A stretch of DNA of 64,000 nucleotides. Origin: Streptomyces albospinus. Lineage in GTDB: Bacteria; Actinomycetota; Actinomycetes; Streptomycetales; Streptomycetaceae. The notes under the pieces are model-generated. The model was not told the DNA's origin, made no database searches, and worked only from the letters and a program-made list of their open reading frames with translations. Within the stretch, counting starts at the first letter, position 1. Each line of letters opens with the position of its first letter. Made by a program: the position numbers and the translations under genes. Shown piece by piece: positions 42,057-51,042 of the stretch. Where the stretch lies: contig NZ_BMRP01000008.1 in assembly GCF_014648695.1 (NCBI RefSeq), forward strand, positions 183,721 to 247,720. Reading direction: 5' to 3'.

Positions 42057-43388
42057 TCACTCGTACCGCCGCGCCTCCCCGACCCCCGTGGCTGCGGCGA
42101 CCGCGTCGGCGAGCGGGACGATGTCGTCGGCGGTGAGCCCGGAGACGGTGATCCGTATGCCGGGGGGCGAATGCAGACGGAAGCGCGCGCCCGGTGCGAC
42201 CGCCCAGCCGGAGTGCAGGAGCCGGGCCACCGCACCCGTCTCGTCCGGGACCGGTACCCAGACGTTCATGCCGCTGCGCCCGCGCGCCCGCACTCCTCGC
42301 TCCTCCAGAGCCCGTACCAGCGCGTCCCGTCGCTCGCCGTACGCGCCGGCCACCGTTGGGGGGTCGAGCGCGGACGTCCGCCAGAGATGCGCCACCACGT
42401 CCTGGAGGAGGTGGCTGACCCAGCCGGGACCGAGGCGCTGCCGTCCGCGCACCCGGTCGATGGTCACGGCATCGCCCGTGAACACCGCCAGCCGCAGGTC
42501 GGGACCGTACGCCTTGGCCGTCGAACGCACCAGAACCCAGTGGTCGGTGGTCCCGGAGAGCGAGTGGAGCGGGAGGTCGACTATGCCGTGACCGTGGTCG
42601 TCCTCTATGAGGAGCACATCGGGGTGTCCGGACAGGAGGGTGCGGAGTTCGGCGGCGCGGGGTCGGCTGATGGCGGCACCCGTGGGGTTCTGCGCCCGGT
42701 CGGTGACGACGACCGCGCGGACACCTTCCGCGAGCGCCGGCGCCAGCCGTTCGGGGAGCGGCCCTTCGTCGTCCACGCCGACCGGTACGGGGCGGAGCCC
42801 CAGAGCCGGGATCAGGTCCAGCAGGCTGCCCCACCCCGGGTCTTCGACGGCCACCGCGTCGCCGGGCCGAAGGTGCGCGGCGAGCACGCGCTCGATGGCG
42901 TCGAGCGAGCCACTGGCGACGGCCACCGGCCCCTCGGCCACCCCGTCGTCGTCGAAGGCCGAGCGGGCCAGGGCCGCCAAGTCCTCGTCGACGGCGGGCA
43001 TGCCGTAGAGCACGGGGCGCCGGGCGTTGCGCGCCGCGGCCTCCGCCAGTGCCTGTTCCAGCGAGGGGAACAGGGCCGGGTCGGGATTGCCGTCGGAGGC
43101 GTCCCGGACGCCCGGTGGCACCTGCACCCGCAGCGCCTCGCGTGAGGTGCTGGCGGGCCTCGGGCGCACCCGGCTGCCGCGCCGGCCCGCGGTTTCGATC
43201 ACTCCACGATCGCGGAGCGTGCGATATGCGGCGGCGACCGTATTGGGATTGACCTCCAGATAGACCGCCAACTCCCTTAGCGGCGGCAGCACTTCGCCTG
43301 GTTGGAGCTCTCCCGCACCGACAGCTCGCTCGACACTGGCGGCGATGTCCGATGCGCGCCGCCCTTCGATCCGATACTCTCCTAGCAC
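42057..43388 (-). CDS. MocR-family transcriptional regulator (GntR HTH fused to aminotransferase fold)
   Basis: 443 residues. A GntR winged helix (residues about 8-75, RASDIAASVERAVGAGELQPGEVLPPLRELAVYLEVNPNTVAAAYRTL) precedes a fold-type I aminotransferase domain. The PLP-binding K292 stands in RSTAKAYGPDLRLA, with N234 in QNPTG and D263 in IEDDHG. MocR proteins sense PLP or amino acids and control vitamin B6, GABA or related genes. It is divergent from a PPOX-family gene across 35 bases that contain a perfect 12-bp palindrome. Confidence 0.88.
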   Translation of the reverse strand: MLGEYRIEGRRASDIAASVERAVGAGELQPGEVLPPLRELAVYLEVNPNTVAAAYRTLRDRGVIETAGRRGSRVRPRPASTSREALRVQVPPGVRDASDGNPDPALFPSLEQALAEAAARNARRPVLYGMPAVDEDLAALARSAFDDDGVAEGPVAVASGSLDAIERVLAAHLRPGDAVAVEDPGWGSLLDLIPALGLRPVPVGVDDEGPLPERLAPALAEGVRAVVVTDRAQNPTGAAISRPRAAELRTLLSGHPDVLLIEDDHGHGIVDLPLHSLSGTTDHWVLVRSTAKAYGPDLRLAVFTGDAVTIDRVRGRQRLGPGWVSHLLQDVVAHLWRTSALDPPTVAGAYGERRDALVRALEERGVRARGRSGMNVWVPVPDETGAVARLLHSGWAVAPGARFRLHSPPGIRITVSGLTADDIVPLADAVAAATGVGEARRYE

Positions 43389-43399
43389 AAACTTGATTA

Positions 43400-43411
43400 T
43401 GCACTAGTGCA
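43400..43411. promoter_or_regulatory. Perfect palindrome in the MocR/PPOX intergenic region, likely MocR operator
   Basis: TGCACTAGTGCA stands 11 bases from the MocR start codon and 12 bases from the likely PPOX start. TTGATTAT is adjacent and could serve as a promoter -10. With so short a spacer, binding here would block both genes or switch between them. Confidence 0.55.
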
Positions 43412-43423
43412 ATGGAGACCGCA

Positions 43424-44095
43424 ATGACGCAGGCGAAGTCTTTTGCCCCGACCGAGCGCACCACGCCCACCCGCTCCCGCGAGCGCGCGTCGTACGACGA
43501 GGCGACGGTGCACGCGATCCTCGACGAGGGGTACGTCTGCCACCTGGGCTTTGTGCGCGACGGCGCCCCGGTCGTCCTTCCCACGCTCTACGGCCGTGTC
43601 GGGGACCGTCTCTACCTGCACGGTTCGACCGGCTCGCGCCCGCTGCGGATGGCCGGAGGGACGGCGGAGACGGACCCCGGCCTCGCGGTGTGCGTCACCG
43701 TCACGCACGTCGACGGCCTGGTCCTGGCCAAGTCCGCGTTCCACCACTCCATCAACTACCGCAGCGTCGTGGTGCACGGCATCGCCCACCAGGTCATCGA
43801 CGAGGACGAGAAGACCGCTGCCCTCGACGCCCTGGTCGAACACGTCGTGCCCGGCCGCACCGCGGACTCCCGGCCGGCCAACGCCAAGGAACTGGCCGCC
43901 ACGGCCGTGATCCGCCTCGATCTCCGTGAGGTCTCCGCCAAGATCCGCACCGGCGGCCCCAACGAGGAGCCCGAGGACCTCGCGCTCCCCTACTGGACCG
44001 GTGTACTGCCCGTATCTCCCGTGTACGGCGCCCCCATACCGGCCGACGACCTGGCCCCCGGCACCCCCGAGCCGGCCTACCTCTCCGCCCGCTGA
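43424..44095 (+). CDS. PPOX-family (pyridoxamine-phosphate-oxidase-like) flavoprotein
   Basis: 223 residues from ATG 43424 (GGAG seven bases upstream; ATG 43412 is an alternative). YDEATVHAILDEGYVCHLGFVRDGAPVVLPTLYGRVGDRLYLHGSTGSRPLRMAGG is the split barrel of the PPOX-like family (nitroreductase and resistance types). It continues with CVTVTHVDGLVLAKSAFHHSINYRSVVVHG. The neighbourhood with MocR and a PaiB-like protein suggests a flavin- or B6-linked function under MocR control. The FMN-contacting residues at LRMAGG and SVVVHG are kept. Confidence 0.85.
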   Translation: MTQAKSFAPTERTTPTRSRERASYDEATVHAILDEGYVCHLGFVRDGAPVVLPTLYGRVGDRLYLHGSTGSRPLRMAGGTAETDPGLAVCVTVTHVDGLVLAKSAFHHSINYRSVVVHGIAHQVIDEDEKTAALDALVEHVVPGRTADSRPANAKELAATAVIRLDLREVSAKIRTGGPNEEPEDLALPYWTGVLPVSPVYGAPIPADDLAPGTPEPAYLSAR

Positions 44096-44104
44096 GGAGC
44101 CCCC

Positions 44105-44788
44105 ATGCTGATCCACCCCTGGGACGCCCCGACCGACGACGGCGAGTGGCAGGACTGGCTCGCCGCCCATGACTTCGGCCAGCTCGCCGCCAACGGGCTC
44201 CCCGGCGAACCCCCGCTGCTGCAACCCCTGCACTTCGCCTACGACCCCGCCCGCCGCGAAGTCGTCACCCACCTCGCCCGTCCCAACCCCATCTGGGCCG
44301 CGTTGCAGGACCGTCCGACGGTCCTGCTGAGCGTGGTCGACGACTACACCTTCATCCCGGGCCCCTGGCAGGCGAACGAGGACCAGCCGCCCGAGCACGG
44401 CGTCCCCACCAGCTTCTACGCCGCGGTCCAGCTCACCTGTACCGCCCATGTCGTGGACGCCCCGGACGCCAAGGCCGAGCTGCTGCAACGCCAGATGACG
44501 CACTTCCAGCCGGAGGGCGGTTCGGCCCCGGTCGCCGCGGGCGAGGCACCGTACGGGCGCCTGCTGTCCGGCATCCGGGGCCTGCGCCTCGAAGTGCACG
44601 ACGTCCGCGCCAAGTTCAAGTACGGCGGCAAGCGGACCGAGGCGGTCCAGCACCGCATATCCGAGCGCCTCGCCGAGCGCAACGGCCCGGGTGACGCACC
44701 GGCGCGCTGCCATCAGCAGCGCCGGCTGGCGGCCTCCCTCGGGGACGCACCTCCCGAAGCGGGCACGCCGGCGAACTCGCCGTGGTGA
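44105..44788 (+). CDS. FMN-binding negative transcriptional regulator (PaiB-like)
   Basis: 227 residues starting MLIHPWDAPTDDGEWQDWLAAHDFGQLAANGLPGEPPLLQPLHFAYDPARREVVTHLARPNPIW, the typical PaiB beginning. PTVLLSVVDDYTFIPGPWQANEDQPPEHGVPTSFYAAVQL continues the FMN-binding barrel. It follows the PPOX gene by nine bases with GGAG at the overlap edge, so it is co-transcribed with it. The C-terminal 35 residues are hydrophilic and probably unstructured. Confidence 0.85.
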   Translation: MLIHPWDAPTDDGEWQDWLAAHDFGQLAANGLPGEPPLLQPLHFAYDPARREVVTHLARPNPIWAALQDRPTVLLSVVDDYTFIPGPWQANEDQPPEHGVPTSFYAAVQLTCTAHVVDAPDAKAELLQRQMTHFQPEGGSAPVAAGEAPYGRLLSGIRGLRLEVHDVRAKFKYGGKRTEAVQHRISERLAERNGPGDAPARCHQQRRLAASLGDAPPEAGTPANSPW

Positions 44789-44860
44789 GGCGCTGATCCA
44801 CCGGGGAGGAGGGCCCGCATGCCACCCTTGCCACGGCCGGCCGGCAGGAGCCCGACTCCG

Positions 44861-46177
44861 TCAACTGCGGGCACCCGCGCCGGAGCCGGAGTCGTGATCC
44901 GCGCCGGAGCCGGGGCCCGTATCGGCGGAAGTGGCCGAGGTGACCATGGCAGCGGCATCAGCCCAACCCGGCGCGCCCACCGCGCTCCCCACCGCCTCCG
45001 GGCCCCCCTCCCGGCCCACCACCGAGTCCGCCACGGAGTCCGCCGACTGTCCCGCCCGATGGGCGGCCACGGCCCGCTCGATCTCCTCCTCCACCAGGTC
45101 GTGGTTCATGGCGAACGCAGCCGCCGCTCCCATCCCGGCCGCCGTCACCACCTGCGCCCTCGGGTCGGCCACGTTCCCCGCGGCCCACACCCCGCGTACA
45201 CCGGTCCGGCCGGCAGCATCGGTGATCACCCAGCCGCCCTCGTCCCGCTCACAGCCCAGCTCCGTCAGCAAGGCGTCCCGCGGCAGCATCCGCGGGAAGA
45301 CGAACACCGCGCCGCGCGGGACCACGTGGCCGTCGGCGAGTTCGACTCCGCGCAGCCGGTCGTCCGCCACCACCAGGCGCCCGACCACGCCGGTCACGAT
45401 CCGCACACCGCGGGCCGCCAGCCGCTCCCGCTCCTCGCCGGTCAGCTCCAAGGTGTGCGGAAAGAGCACGACATCGTCCGACCACTGGCGCAGCAGCAGC
45501 GCATGGGCCACCGCGCCCGGGTGGGTGCCCAGCACCCCGAGCGGCTGGTCGCGTACCTCGTAGCCGTGGCAATACGGGCAGTGCAACAGGTCCCGGCCCC
45601 ACCGCTCCCGTACACCGGGGATCTCGGGCAGTTCATCGCGCAGGCCGGTCGCCACCAGCACCCTGCGGGCCCGCAGGGCCGGGCCACCGGCCAGATGCAC
45701 GGCGAAGCCGGGGACGAAGCCCCCCGACCGGTCGCCCATGGCCTGCCCCGCCACGCCCTGGCCGGTGCCCCGGCCGTGGTCCTCGATGTGGTCCACCTGC
45801 CCGTCGATCAACTCCACGCCGTACCAGGCCAGTTCCGCCCGCCCCACCTCCAGCAGGGCCGCCGGCGGCATCCCGTCGCGGGACAGATACCCGTGCATAT
45901 GGGCGGCCGGCGCGTTCCGCGGCGACCCGCCGTCCACCACCGCCACCGACCTACGGGCCCGAGCCAGCACCAGCGCCGCATTCAGCCCGGCCGCCCCCGC
46001 CCCGACCACCACCACGTCCTTGATCCCGTGGACACCGTGGACACCGCTGGCACGGTGGGCCTGGTGGACGCCGTCGGCGTCCTCCGGAGTCTGCGCGCCC
46101 TGTACTTCCCGCATGTCGTTCCCGCCCTTGGCGTCGCCCCTCGCGCCCGCGTCGCCCATCCCGTTCCTGTCGCCCAT
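44861..46177 (-). CDS. Thioredoxin-reductase-like FAD/NAD(P) oxidoreductase
   Basis: 438 residues. The FAD motif GAGAAG lies at about 59-64 after an extended N-terminus with many His and Gly (VHQAHRASGVHGVHG). The redox pair C200-P-Y-C203 in LLHCPYCHGYEVRD is that of thioredoxin reductases, and GVLGTHPGAVAHALLL the second nucleotide fold. TDAAGRTGVRGVWAAGNVADPRAQVVTAAGMGAAAA completes it. It is probably a low-molecular-weight thiol or thioredoxin-like reductase. GGAGGTGAT precedes ATG 46177. It is divergent from the XRE-cupin gene. Confidence 0.85.
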   Translation of the reverse strand: MGDRNGMGDAGARGDAKGGNDMREVQGAQTPEDADGVHQAHRASGVHGVHGIKDVVVVGAGAAGLNAALVLARARRSVAVVDGGSPRNAPAAHMHGYLSRDGMPPAALLEVGRAELAWYGVELIDGQVDHIEDHGRGTGQGVAGQAMGDRSGGFVPGFAVHLAGGPALRARRVLVATGLRDELPEIPGVRERWGRDLLHCPYCHGYEVRDQPLGVLGTHPGAVAHALLLRQWSDDVVLFPHTLELTGEERERLAARGVRIVTGVVGRLVVADDRLRGVELADGHVVPRGAVFVFPRMLPRDALLTELGCERDEGGWVITDAAGRTGVRGVWAAGNVADPRAQVVTAAGMGAAAAFAMNHDLVEEEIERAVAAHRAGQSADSVADSVVGREGGPEAVGSAVGAPGWADAAAMVTSATSADTGPGSGADHDSGSGAGARS

Positions 46178-46231
46178 CGCGATCACCTCCACCCGCAGGC
46201 TGCGCCACCCGCCGTGCGGTAGCAATCTTTG

Positions 46232-46261
46232 TTGCCATTTCCGGGAATCCCGGGGTGCAAT
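46232..46261 (+). promoter_or_regulatory. Promoter with operator in the spacer, XRE-cupin gene
   Basis: TTGCCA (46232-46237) and TGCAAT (46256-46261) are 18 bases apart. The inverted repeat CCGGGAATCCCGG (46241-46253) fills the spacer, so a repressor here would exclude polymerase. Autoregulation by the XRE-cupin protein, and control of the divergent reductase, are likely. Confidence 0.55.
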
Positions 46262-46267
46262 GGGCCT

Positions 46268-46873
46268 GTGGAACACTCGCCCGCCATCACCCAGGCCCTC
46301 GCCGAGGTCGGCCCCCGCCTCAAGCGGCTGCGTACCGAGCGCGGAGTGACCCTGTCCGCGCTCGCCGAGGCCACCGGCGTCTCCAAGAGCACCCTGTCCC
46401 GCCTGGAGTCCGGCCAGCGGCGCCCCAGCCTGGAGCTGCTGCTGCCCATCGCCCAGGCTCATCAGGTGCCGCTGGACGAGCTGGTCGGCGCCCCCGAGGT
46501 CGGTGACCCGCGCGTCCGCCTCAAGCCGCAGCACGTGCATGGGAGCACCGTGCTGCCCCTGACCCGCCAGCCCGGCCCGTTGCAGGCGTTCAAAATGGTC
46601 ATTCCGGTCTCCCGCAGCACCCCGGACCCCTGCACCCACGAGGGCTACGAGTGGCTGTACGTCCTCGCCGGGCGGCTGCGCCTGGTCCTGGCCGATCACG
46701 ATCTGGTGCTGGGAGCGGGCGAGGCAGCCGAGTTCGACACCCGGCTGCCCCACTGGTTCGGCAGCACCGGCGACGGGCCGGTCGAGGTCCTCAGCCTCTT
46801 CGGCCGCCAGGGCGAGCGCATGCACGTACGCGCCAAGCCGCGGTCCCGGTCGGCGAGTTCGCCCGACCACTGA
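46268..46873 (+). CDS. XRE-family regulator with cupin domain
   Basis: 201 residues from GTG 46268. KRLRTERGVTLSALAEATGVSKSTLSRLESGQRRPSLELLLPIAQAHQVPLDELVG (about residues 20-75) is the helix-turn-helix. A cupin domain follows (about 95-175), with HEGYEWLYVLAGRLRLVLADHDLVLGAGEAAEFDTRLPHWFGSTGDGPVEVL. Such regulators sense small ligands and control oxidoreductase or resistance genes. GTG 46268 lies only seven bases from the -10, so the mRNA may be leaderless. It is divergent from the thioredoxin-reductase-like gene. Confidence 0.85.
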   Translation: MEHSPAITQALAEVGPRLKRLRTERGVTLSALAEATGVSKSTLSRLESGQRRPSLELLLPIAQAHQVPLDELVGAPEVGDPRVRLKPQHVHGSTVLPLTRQPGPLQAFKMVIPVSRSTPDPCTHEGYEWLYVLAGRLRLVLADHDLVLGAGEAAEFDTRLPHWFGSTGDGPVEVLSLFGRQGERMHVRAKPRSRSASSPDH

Positions 46874-46966
46874 CCGCGCCGCGGCTCCCGTCCCGGCCCG
46901 CCCCCGGATACCGACCGAAGCGGCGGCCCCCGCCGCCGCTCGCGTCCGGACGGCGCTGGGTGCGGC

Positions 46967-47968
46967 TCACGCCCGCCGCACCCCCGCCACGGCCCCCCGC
47001 GCCTCCGTGACCGCCAGCGCCGCAACGGCCGTCAGCAGCACGGCCGTTCCGGCGGTCGTGGCCGTCGTGAGCCGCTCTCCGAGGAAGAGCACGGCGATGG
47101 CCGCCGCCGACACCGGCTCGATGAGGGAGATCACGGAGGCGGTCGCGGCCCGTACGGCGGCCAGTCCGGCGAAGTAGAGGCCGTAGGCCAGGGCGGTGGG
47201 TACGGCGGCGATGTAGGCGATCAGGACGAGGCTGCGGCCCAGGTCATGGGCGTGCGGCCACAGTCCCTCGACCGCCGCGAGGGGCAGCAGGCACACCGCA
47301 CCGACGGCGAACGCGCTGACCGTGGAGGCGTACGGATCGCCGTCGCCGCCCTGCTTGCCCAGGCGGCGGGTGGCGAGGGTCATCGCGGCGCAGCCGGCGG
47401 CGGACAACAGGGCGTAACCGACGCCGGCCGGCCGGACGGTGGCGGAGCCGCTGTCGCCCAGGACGAGGATCAGCAGGCCGGCGAGTGCCCCCGTGACGGC
47501 CAGCACGCCGCCGGCGCCGAGCCGTTCGCCCATGAGGAGGCGTGCCCCGATGGCGATGAGGACGGGTCCGGCCCCCATGGTGACGACGGTGCCGACGGCG
47601 AGTCCGGTGGCTTCGACGGCCTCGAAGTAGGCGGCCTGGAAGACGGCGAGGGCGACGCCGGTCACCAGGGTGCGGGTGACTGCGGTGCGCGTCACGGCGG
47701 TGCGCAGGTCCGCGATCCGTGTGCGGCGGCGGTACGTCTGCTGAGGGCGTGAAGAGGTGGCGGTGCGGCGCCGCTGCACCGCCCGTACGGCGAGCAGGAT
47801 CAGCAGGCCGCCGAAGGTGCGCCAGAAGGTGAGGGAGATCGGGCCGAGTCCGCTGCCCCGGTAGAGGAGGGCGGCGGCTGCGCCGGCGGTGCCCCAGGCG
47901 GTCGCGGCGAGGGTGACGTAGGCGAGTCCCCGGCCCACGGGCAGGGCGGAGGAAGGGGTGGCGTGCAT
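46967..47968 (-). CDS. EamA-family (DMT) transporter
   Basis: 333 residues, about 10 hydrophobic helices. The first repeat opens [37 protein letters not shown] and the second [25 protein letters not shown]. It belongs to the drug/metabolite transporters that export small metabolites. A Lys/Arg-rich cytosolic loop follows helix 2 ([12 protein letters not shown]). The GC-rich second half is normal. The next gene upstream is another EamA transporter in the same direction, so a tandem pair is present. Substrates are unknown. Confidence 0.85.
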   Translation of the reverse strand: MHATPSSALPVGRGLAYVTLAATAWGTAGAAAALLYRGSGLGPISLTFWRTFGGLLILLAVRAVQRRRTATSSRPQQTYRRRTRIADLRTAVTRTAVTRTLVTGVALAVFQAAYFEAVEATGLAVGTVVTMGAGPVLIAIGARLLMGERLGAGGVLAVTGALAGLLILVLGDSGSATVRPAGVGYALLSAAGCAAMTLATRRLGKQGGDGDPYASTVSAFAVGAVCLLPLAAVEGLWPHAHDLGRSLVLIAYIAAVPTALAYGLYFAGLAAVRAATASVISLIEPVSAAAIAVLFLGERLTTATTAGTAVLLTAVAALAVTEARGAVAGVRRA

Positions 47969-48049
47969 GGGAGAGGTGCTCCGGGAAATCCAGGACGGCG
48001 CGGTGCGCCGCGGAATGGTCGCGTGGTCCCGTGTGCAGGCAGCGACGAT

Positions 48050-48073
48050 CGGCTCGGGAACCTTCCCGAGCCG
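48050..48073 (-). terminator. Terminator between the two EamA genes
   Basis: CGGCTCGGGAA (48050-48060), loop CC, TTCCCGAGCCG (48063-48073). Perfect 11-bp stem. It stops transcription of the upstream EamA gene before the next one begins at 47968. Confidence 0.75.
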
Positions 48074-48146
48074 GGGTTTCCTCGGAGGCCGCCGCCCGCC
48101 TTACGCGGCGGGAGGGGGCAGCACAGTCGAATGCATGATCGTGAGC

Positions 48147-49307
48147 TTACGTCGCGCGCGAACCGGCCGACAAGTCGTCCCCCGAGGGCGCCGCCGCACC
48201 ATTCTGCGTGGCCCCGGCCGGGTCGGCTTCCGTCGCCGCCGCGGGCGCTCCGCCGGCCGCCACCGTGACCGTCTCGCCGGGCTTCGCCGCCGGCTTGGCC
48301 GACTGCGCGATGAACGCGCCCACCAGGACCACGACTCCGCCCGCGATCTGCGGTGCGGAGAGGTGTTCGCCGAGCAGCACCCAGGCGAGCACGGTCGCGA
48401 TCACCGCCTCCAGGCAGGCGACCACACCGGCCACCTGCGGGGAGAGCCGCCGGATCGACACGACTCCGGTGAGATACGCGGCCACCGTCGCGACCAGCAC
48501 GATCCAGGCGAGGAGCAGAACGGCCGGGACGTGGATGCCGTTCATGTCGGCGCTGCCGCGGAGCACCGACCAGTGCATGTCCCACGGGCGGGCGATGGCG
48601 GTGAGGAGGACCGCGCCGGTCAGCAGCCCGTAGGCGATCACGCCGAGCGGGTCGGCGGCGTCGTCGCCCTCGCCGTCGCTGCCGTGGTCGGAGAGAACGA
48701 AGTAGCCGACCTGGCAGCAGGCCGCGCCGAGCGCGAGGGCCAGGCCGATGGGGTCGAGGCTCAGCCCGGACCAGACTTCGACGACGCAGGCCAGCCCGCC
48801 GACGGCCAGTACGACGCCGACGGCGGCGCCTCGGGTGACCGGTCGTTTCTGGACGAGGCGCACCCAGCCCAGCACGAGGGCGGGGGCGAGGTATTCGATG
48901 AGCAGCGCGACGCCGACGGGGATGCGGGAGAGCGCGGCGAAGTAGCACGCCTGGACGCCGGCGACGGCCAGCAGGCCGAAGCCCAGGAGCAGGGCGGGCC
49001 GGCGTCGGGGCAGGTCGCGGTGGCGCCAGGCGACGGGCAGCATCACCAGCGCGGCGCCGGCCACCCGCAGCCAGGTGACGTGCAGCGGTTCGAGTCCGGC
49101 GGCGATCAGGGGTTTGGCGGCGACACCCGAGCCGCCGAACGCGAGGGCGGAGAGCAGCGCGATGCCGAGACCGGTGCCGCGCCCCTTGGCTGCGCCACCG
49201 CGCTCCGGGCCGAGGGCCGTTGGCGGCTGCTGGGTCGCCCAGGACCCGGGAGTTCCCTGGCCCGTGCCGGTCGTGTGACCTGCCGGGCTCCCCGAAGACG
49301 CGTGCAT
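48147..49307 (-). CDS. EamA-family (DMT) transporter
   Basis: 386 residues. After a Gly/Pro-rich N-terminus (about 45 residues) the first EamA repeat begins GLGIALLSALAFGGSGVAAKPLIAAGLEPLHVTWLRVAG, and the second DPIGLALALGAACCQVGYFVLSDHG. Helices span about residues 48-340, then an Ala/Pro/Gly-rich tail. It is related in layout to the neighbouring transporter, but the sequences are divergent, so they are not recent duplicates. The start could lie at a later codon, because the first 40 residues lack conservation. Confidence 0.82.
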   Translation of the reverse strand: MHASSGSPAGHTTGTGQGTPGSWATQQPPTALGPERGGAAKGRGTGLGIALLSALAFGGSGVAAKPLIAAGLEPLHVTWLRVAGAALVMLPVAWRHRDLPRRRPALLLGFGLLAVAGVQACYFAALSRIPVGVALLIEYLAPALVLGWVRLVQKRPVTRGAAVGVVLAVGGLACVVEVWSGLSLDPIGLALALGAACCQVGYFVLSDHGSDGEGDDAADPLGVIAYGLLTGAVLLTAIARPWDMHWSVLRGSADMNGIHVPAVLLLAWIVLVATVAAYLTGVVSIRRLSPQVAGVVACLEAVIATVLAWVLLGEHLSAPQIAGGVVVLVGAFIAQSAKPAAKPGETVTVAAGGAPAAATEADPAGATQNGAAAPSGDDLSAGSRAT

Positions 49308-49397
49308 CGGGCCATCATGGCAGCCGGGGTCAGGGGCGTCACTCCTTCTTGCCCCTGTCTCACCTGGCGATACGGCCGGGCGCTTCCGGCAGGCCGG

Positions 49398-49931
49398 TCA
49401 GTCGCGTACGGGGTGCTGGTCCCCGTCCAGGCGGGCGGCGAGCCGGGCGGTGTCGACGGAGGCGCGGCGCAGCACTTCGACCGCGCGGGATTCCGGGTCG
49501 TCGACCAGGGCGGCGAGGAGGTCGAGGCAGCCGGCGCGGGTGGCGTAGCGGGCGTGCGCGCGGTCCAGGGCGCCGTCCATCGCGGCGGCTGCGGCCGGTG
49601 ACCATCCGGGGACGCCGCCCTCGGCGACGGCGGGGACGGAGCCGGAGTCTTCGACGGTGCCGTGCCACCGGAGGCCGTAACCGATGCTGCGCTGGACGAG
49701 GTAGCCGAGCAGCCGGGCGACCTGCGGGCCGCCGTCGAAGGCTTCGCGTACCGCGGGGTCCCACTCCAGGAGGCCGTGCAGCAGATGGGCGGTGTCGACC
49801 TGCCGGTCGCCGTCCCGGGTGGCCCGCCTGCGAGCGGCGGAAACCACCGACGCCAGCTCCACGGTGAGCTGGGCGTCGAGGTCGTCCTGGGCGGATCCTT
49901 CGCCGCCGCTGTACGCAGTACGGTTTTGCAC
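49398..49931 (-). CDS. Clp N-terminal (Clp-repeat) domain protein
   Basis: 177 residues if GTG 49931 (VQNRTAYSGGEG) is the start. DAQLTVELASVVSAARRRATRDGDRQVDTAHLLHGLLEWDPAVREAFDGG and AAAAAMDGALDRAHARYATRAGCLDLLAALVDDPESRAVEVLRRASVDTARLAARL are two repeats of the Clp-N helical motif. The AAA+ domains of ClpA/B/C are absent. Stand-alone Clp-N proteins are known in actinobacteria and may adapt substrates to ClpC. The family in Streptomyces commonly starts with Met-Gln-Asn-Arg, which supports this start over upstream ATGs. Confidence 0.75.
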   Translation of the reverse strand: MQNRTAYSGGEGSAQDDLDAQLTVELASVVSAARRRATRDGDRQVDTAHLLHGLLEWDPAVREAFDGGPQVARLLGYLVQRSIGYGLRWHGTVEDSGSVPAVAEGGVPGWSPAAAAAMDGALDRAHARYATRAGCLDLLAALVDDPESRAVEVLRRASVDTARLAARLDGDQHPVRD

Positions 49932-50364
49932 AGTTCCCACCCCACCAGTCCCCGAGAGCCGGAGCATCCCCGGCGGGAAGCATTTGCGCATCCCACCCTG
50001 GTTGGGGACGCCCGCGCGGGATCTCATCCTTGCGGAGGATATGCGAAGGGATCATGGAGGCCGGGCATCCCTGCGGAAACAAGAGACACCCGCACGGCTC
50101 CGCCGGTATCGCCCTGCCCCGGTCACCGCACGCGCGTCACAGGGCAGAGGGCAGAGGGCGGGGACCGGTGCCCCGTCCCGACCGCCCCGCCCCGCCCCGG
50201 TGCTGCGGTAACGCCGCTCCCGTATCGCATCCCGTACGGAAACCGGCGGCACCCCGCCGGACGTCCTCACCGGCAAGCGCGATCCGATGCCCCCGCGCTA
50301 CTCCGGCTCCACCCCTCTCACCCGCCCCACCGACTCCCCCGCTCCTCCGTGGCGAAGGATTCCG
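49932..50364. other. Divergent intergenic region
   Basis: Separates the Clp-N gene from the HAD gene. It contains an imperfect repeat (gcagagggcagaggg near 50150-50164) and GC-rich hairpins, and must hold both promoters. No gene is supported. Confidence 0.4.
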
Positions 50365-50889
50365 ATGGCCACCCGTCCGCTGCTCTTCCTCGACGTCGAC
50401 GGCGTACTGAACCCGGTACTGCCGTCGCCGGGCTTCACGGCGCACGATCTGCTCGACCACACCGTGCTGCTCTCCGTCGACCACGCCGACTGGCTGCGCG
50501 AACTGTCCGCCGCCTACGAGCTCGTCTGGGCCACGACGTGGGAGCACCACGCCAACACCCATATCGCTCCGCTGCTGGAGCTGCCCGCACTCCCCGTCGT
50601 GGAGTTCAGCGGCTATCGCAGCCGGCCCGGCGATCCGCGGTTCGTGGGGCCGGAGAGCCTGCTGGCGCGGAAGTGGGCGCCGCTGCTGCGGTACGCCGGC
50701 GGGCGGCCGTTCGCCTGGGTCGACGACGTCATGCCGGACAGCCTGGTGCGGCGCAGCCGTTGGCGGGCGGACCGGCTGCTGGTGCCGGTCGATCCGGCGT
50801 GCGGACTGCGCCGGCATCACGTGGACCGGCTGCTGACCGGTCCGCCGCGGCGGCGCCTCTGCGGAAACCTGACGGGACATCGGCGATGA
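50365..50889 (+). CDS. HAD-fold protein (secreted-type acid-phosphatase-like family, cytosolic form)
   Basis: 174 residues. RPLLFLDVDGVLNPVLPSPG holds the nucleophile D10 and acid D12 of the HAD motif D-x-D-x-V. ELVWATTWEHHANTHIAPLL and FAWVDDVMPDSLVRRSRW carry the second and fourth motifs (DD in WVDD). Such small HAD proteins are phosphatases of unknown substrate. ATG 50365 follows a GAAGGA; the end overlaps the next short frame in an ATGA. Confidence 0.78.
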   Translation: MATRPLLFLDVDGVLNPVLPSPGFTAHDLLDHTVLLSVDHADWLRELSAAYELVWATTWEHHANTHIAPLLELPALPVVEFSGYRSRPGDPRFVGPESLLARKWAPLLRYAGGRPFAWVDDVMPDSLVRRSRWRADRLLVPVDPACGLRRHHVDRLLTGPPRRRLCGNLTGHRR

Positions 50890-51038
50890 CTGCGCCGCGT
50901 ATTGAACCTTCGCCTCCGTACGGCTACCTTCCGCGGCACCGGCCGGCGCCCCGCCGCGAACAGCGGCGGTCGCCGCACCGCGACCGCCACCGGCCGGGGA
51001 CCGCCACGGCCGGCGAGGGAACGTCACCGAAGGGGTGA
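50886..51038 (+). CDS. Possible 50-residue basic peptide
   Basis: MTAPRIEPSPPYGYLPRHRPAPRREQRRSPHRDRHRPGTATAGEGTSPKG. The ATG overlaps the TGA of the HAD gene (ATGA), and its TGA stands five bases before the SRPBCC start, behind GAAGGGG. The spacing suits a real coupled gene. The sequence is Arg/Pro/His-rich, with no family known, and could also be an untranslated spacer. Confidence 0.35.
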   Translation: MTAPRIEPSPPYGYLPRHRPAPRREQRRSPHRDRHRPGTATAGEGTSPKG

Positions 51039-51042
51039 TCGC

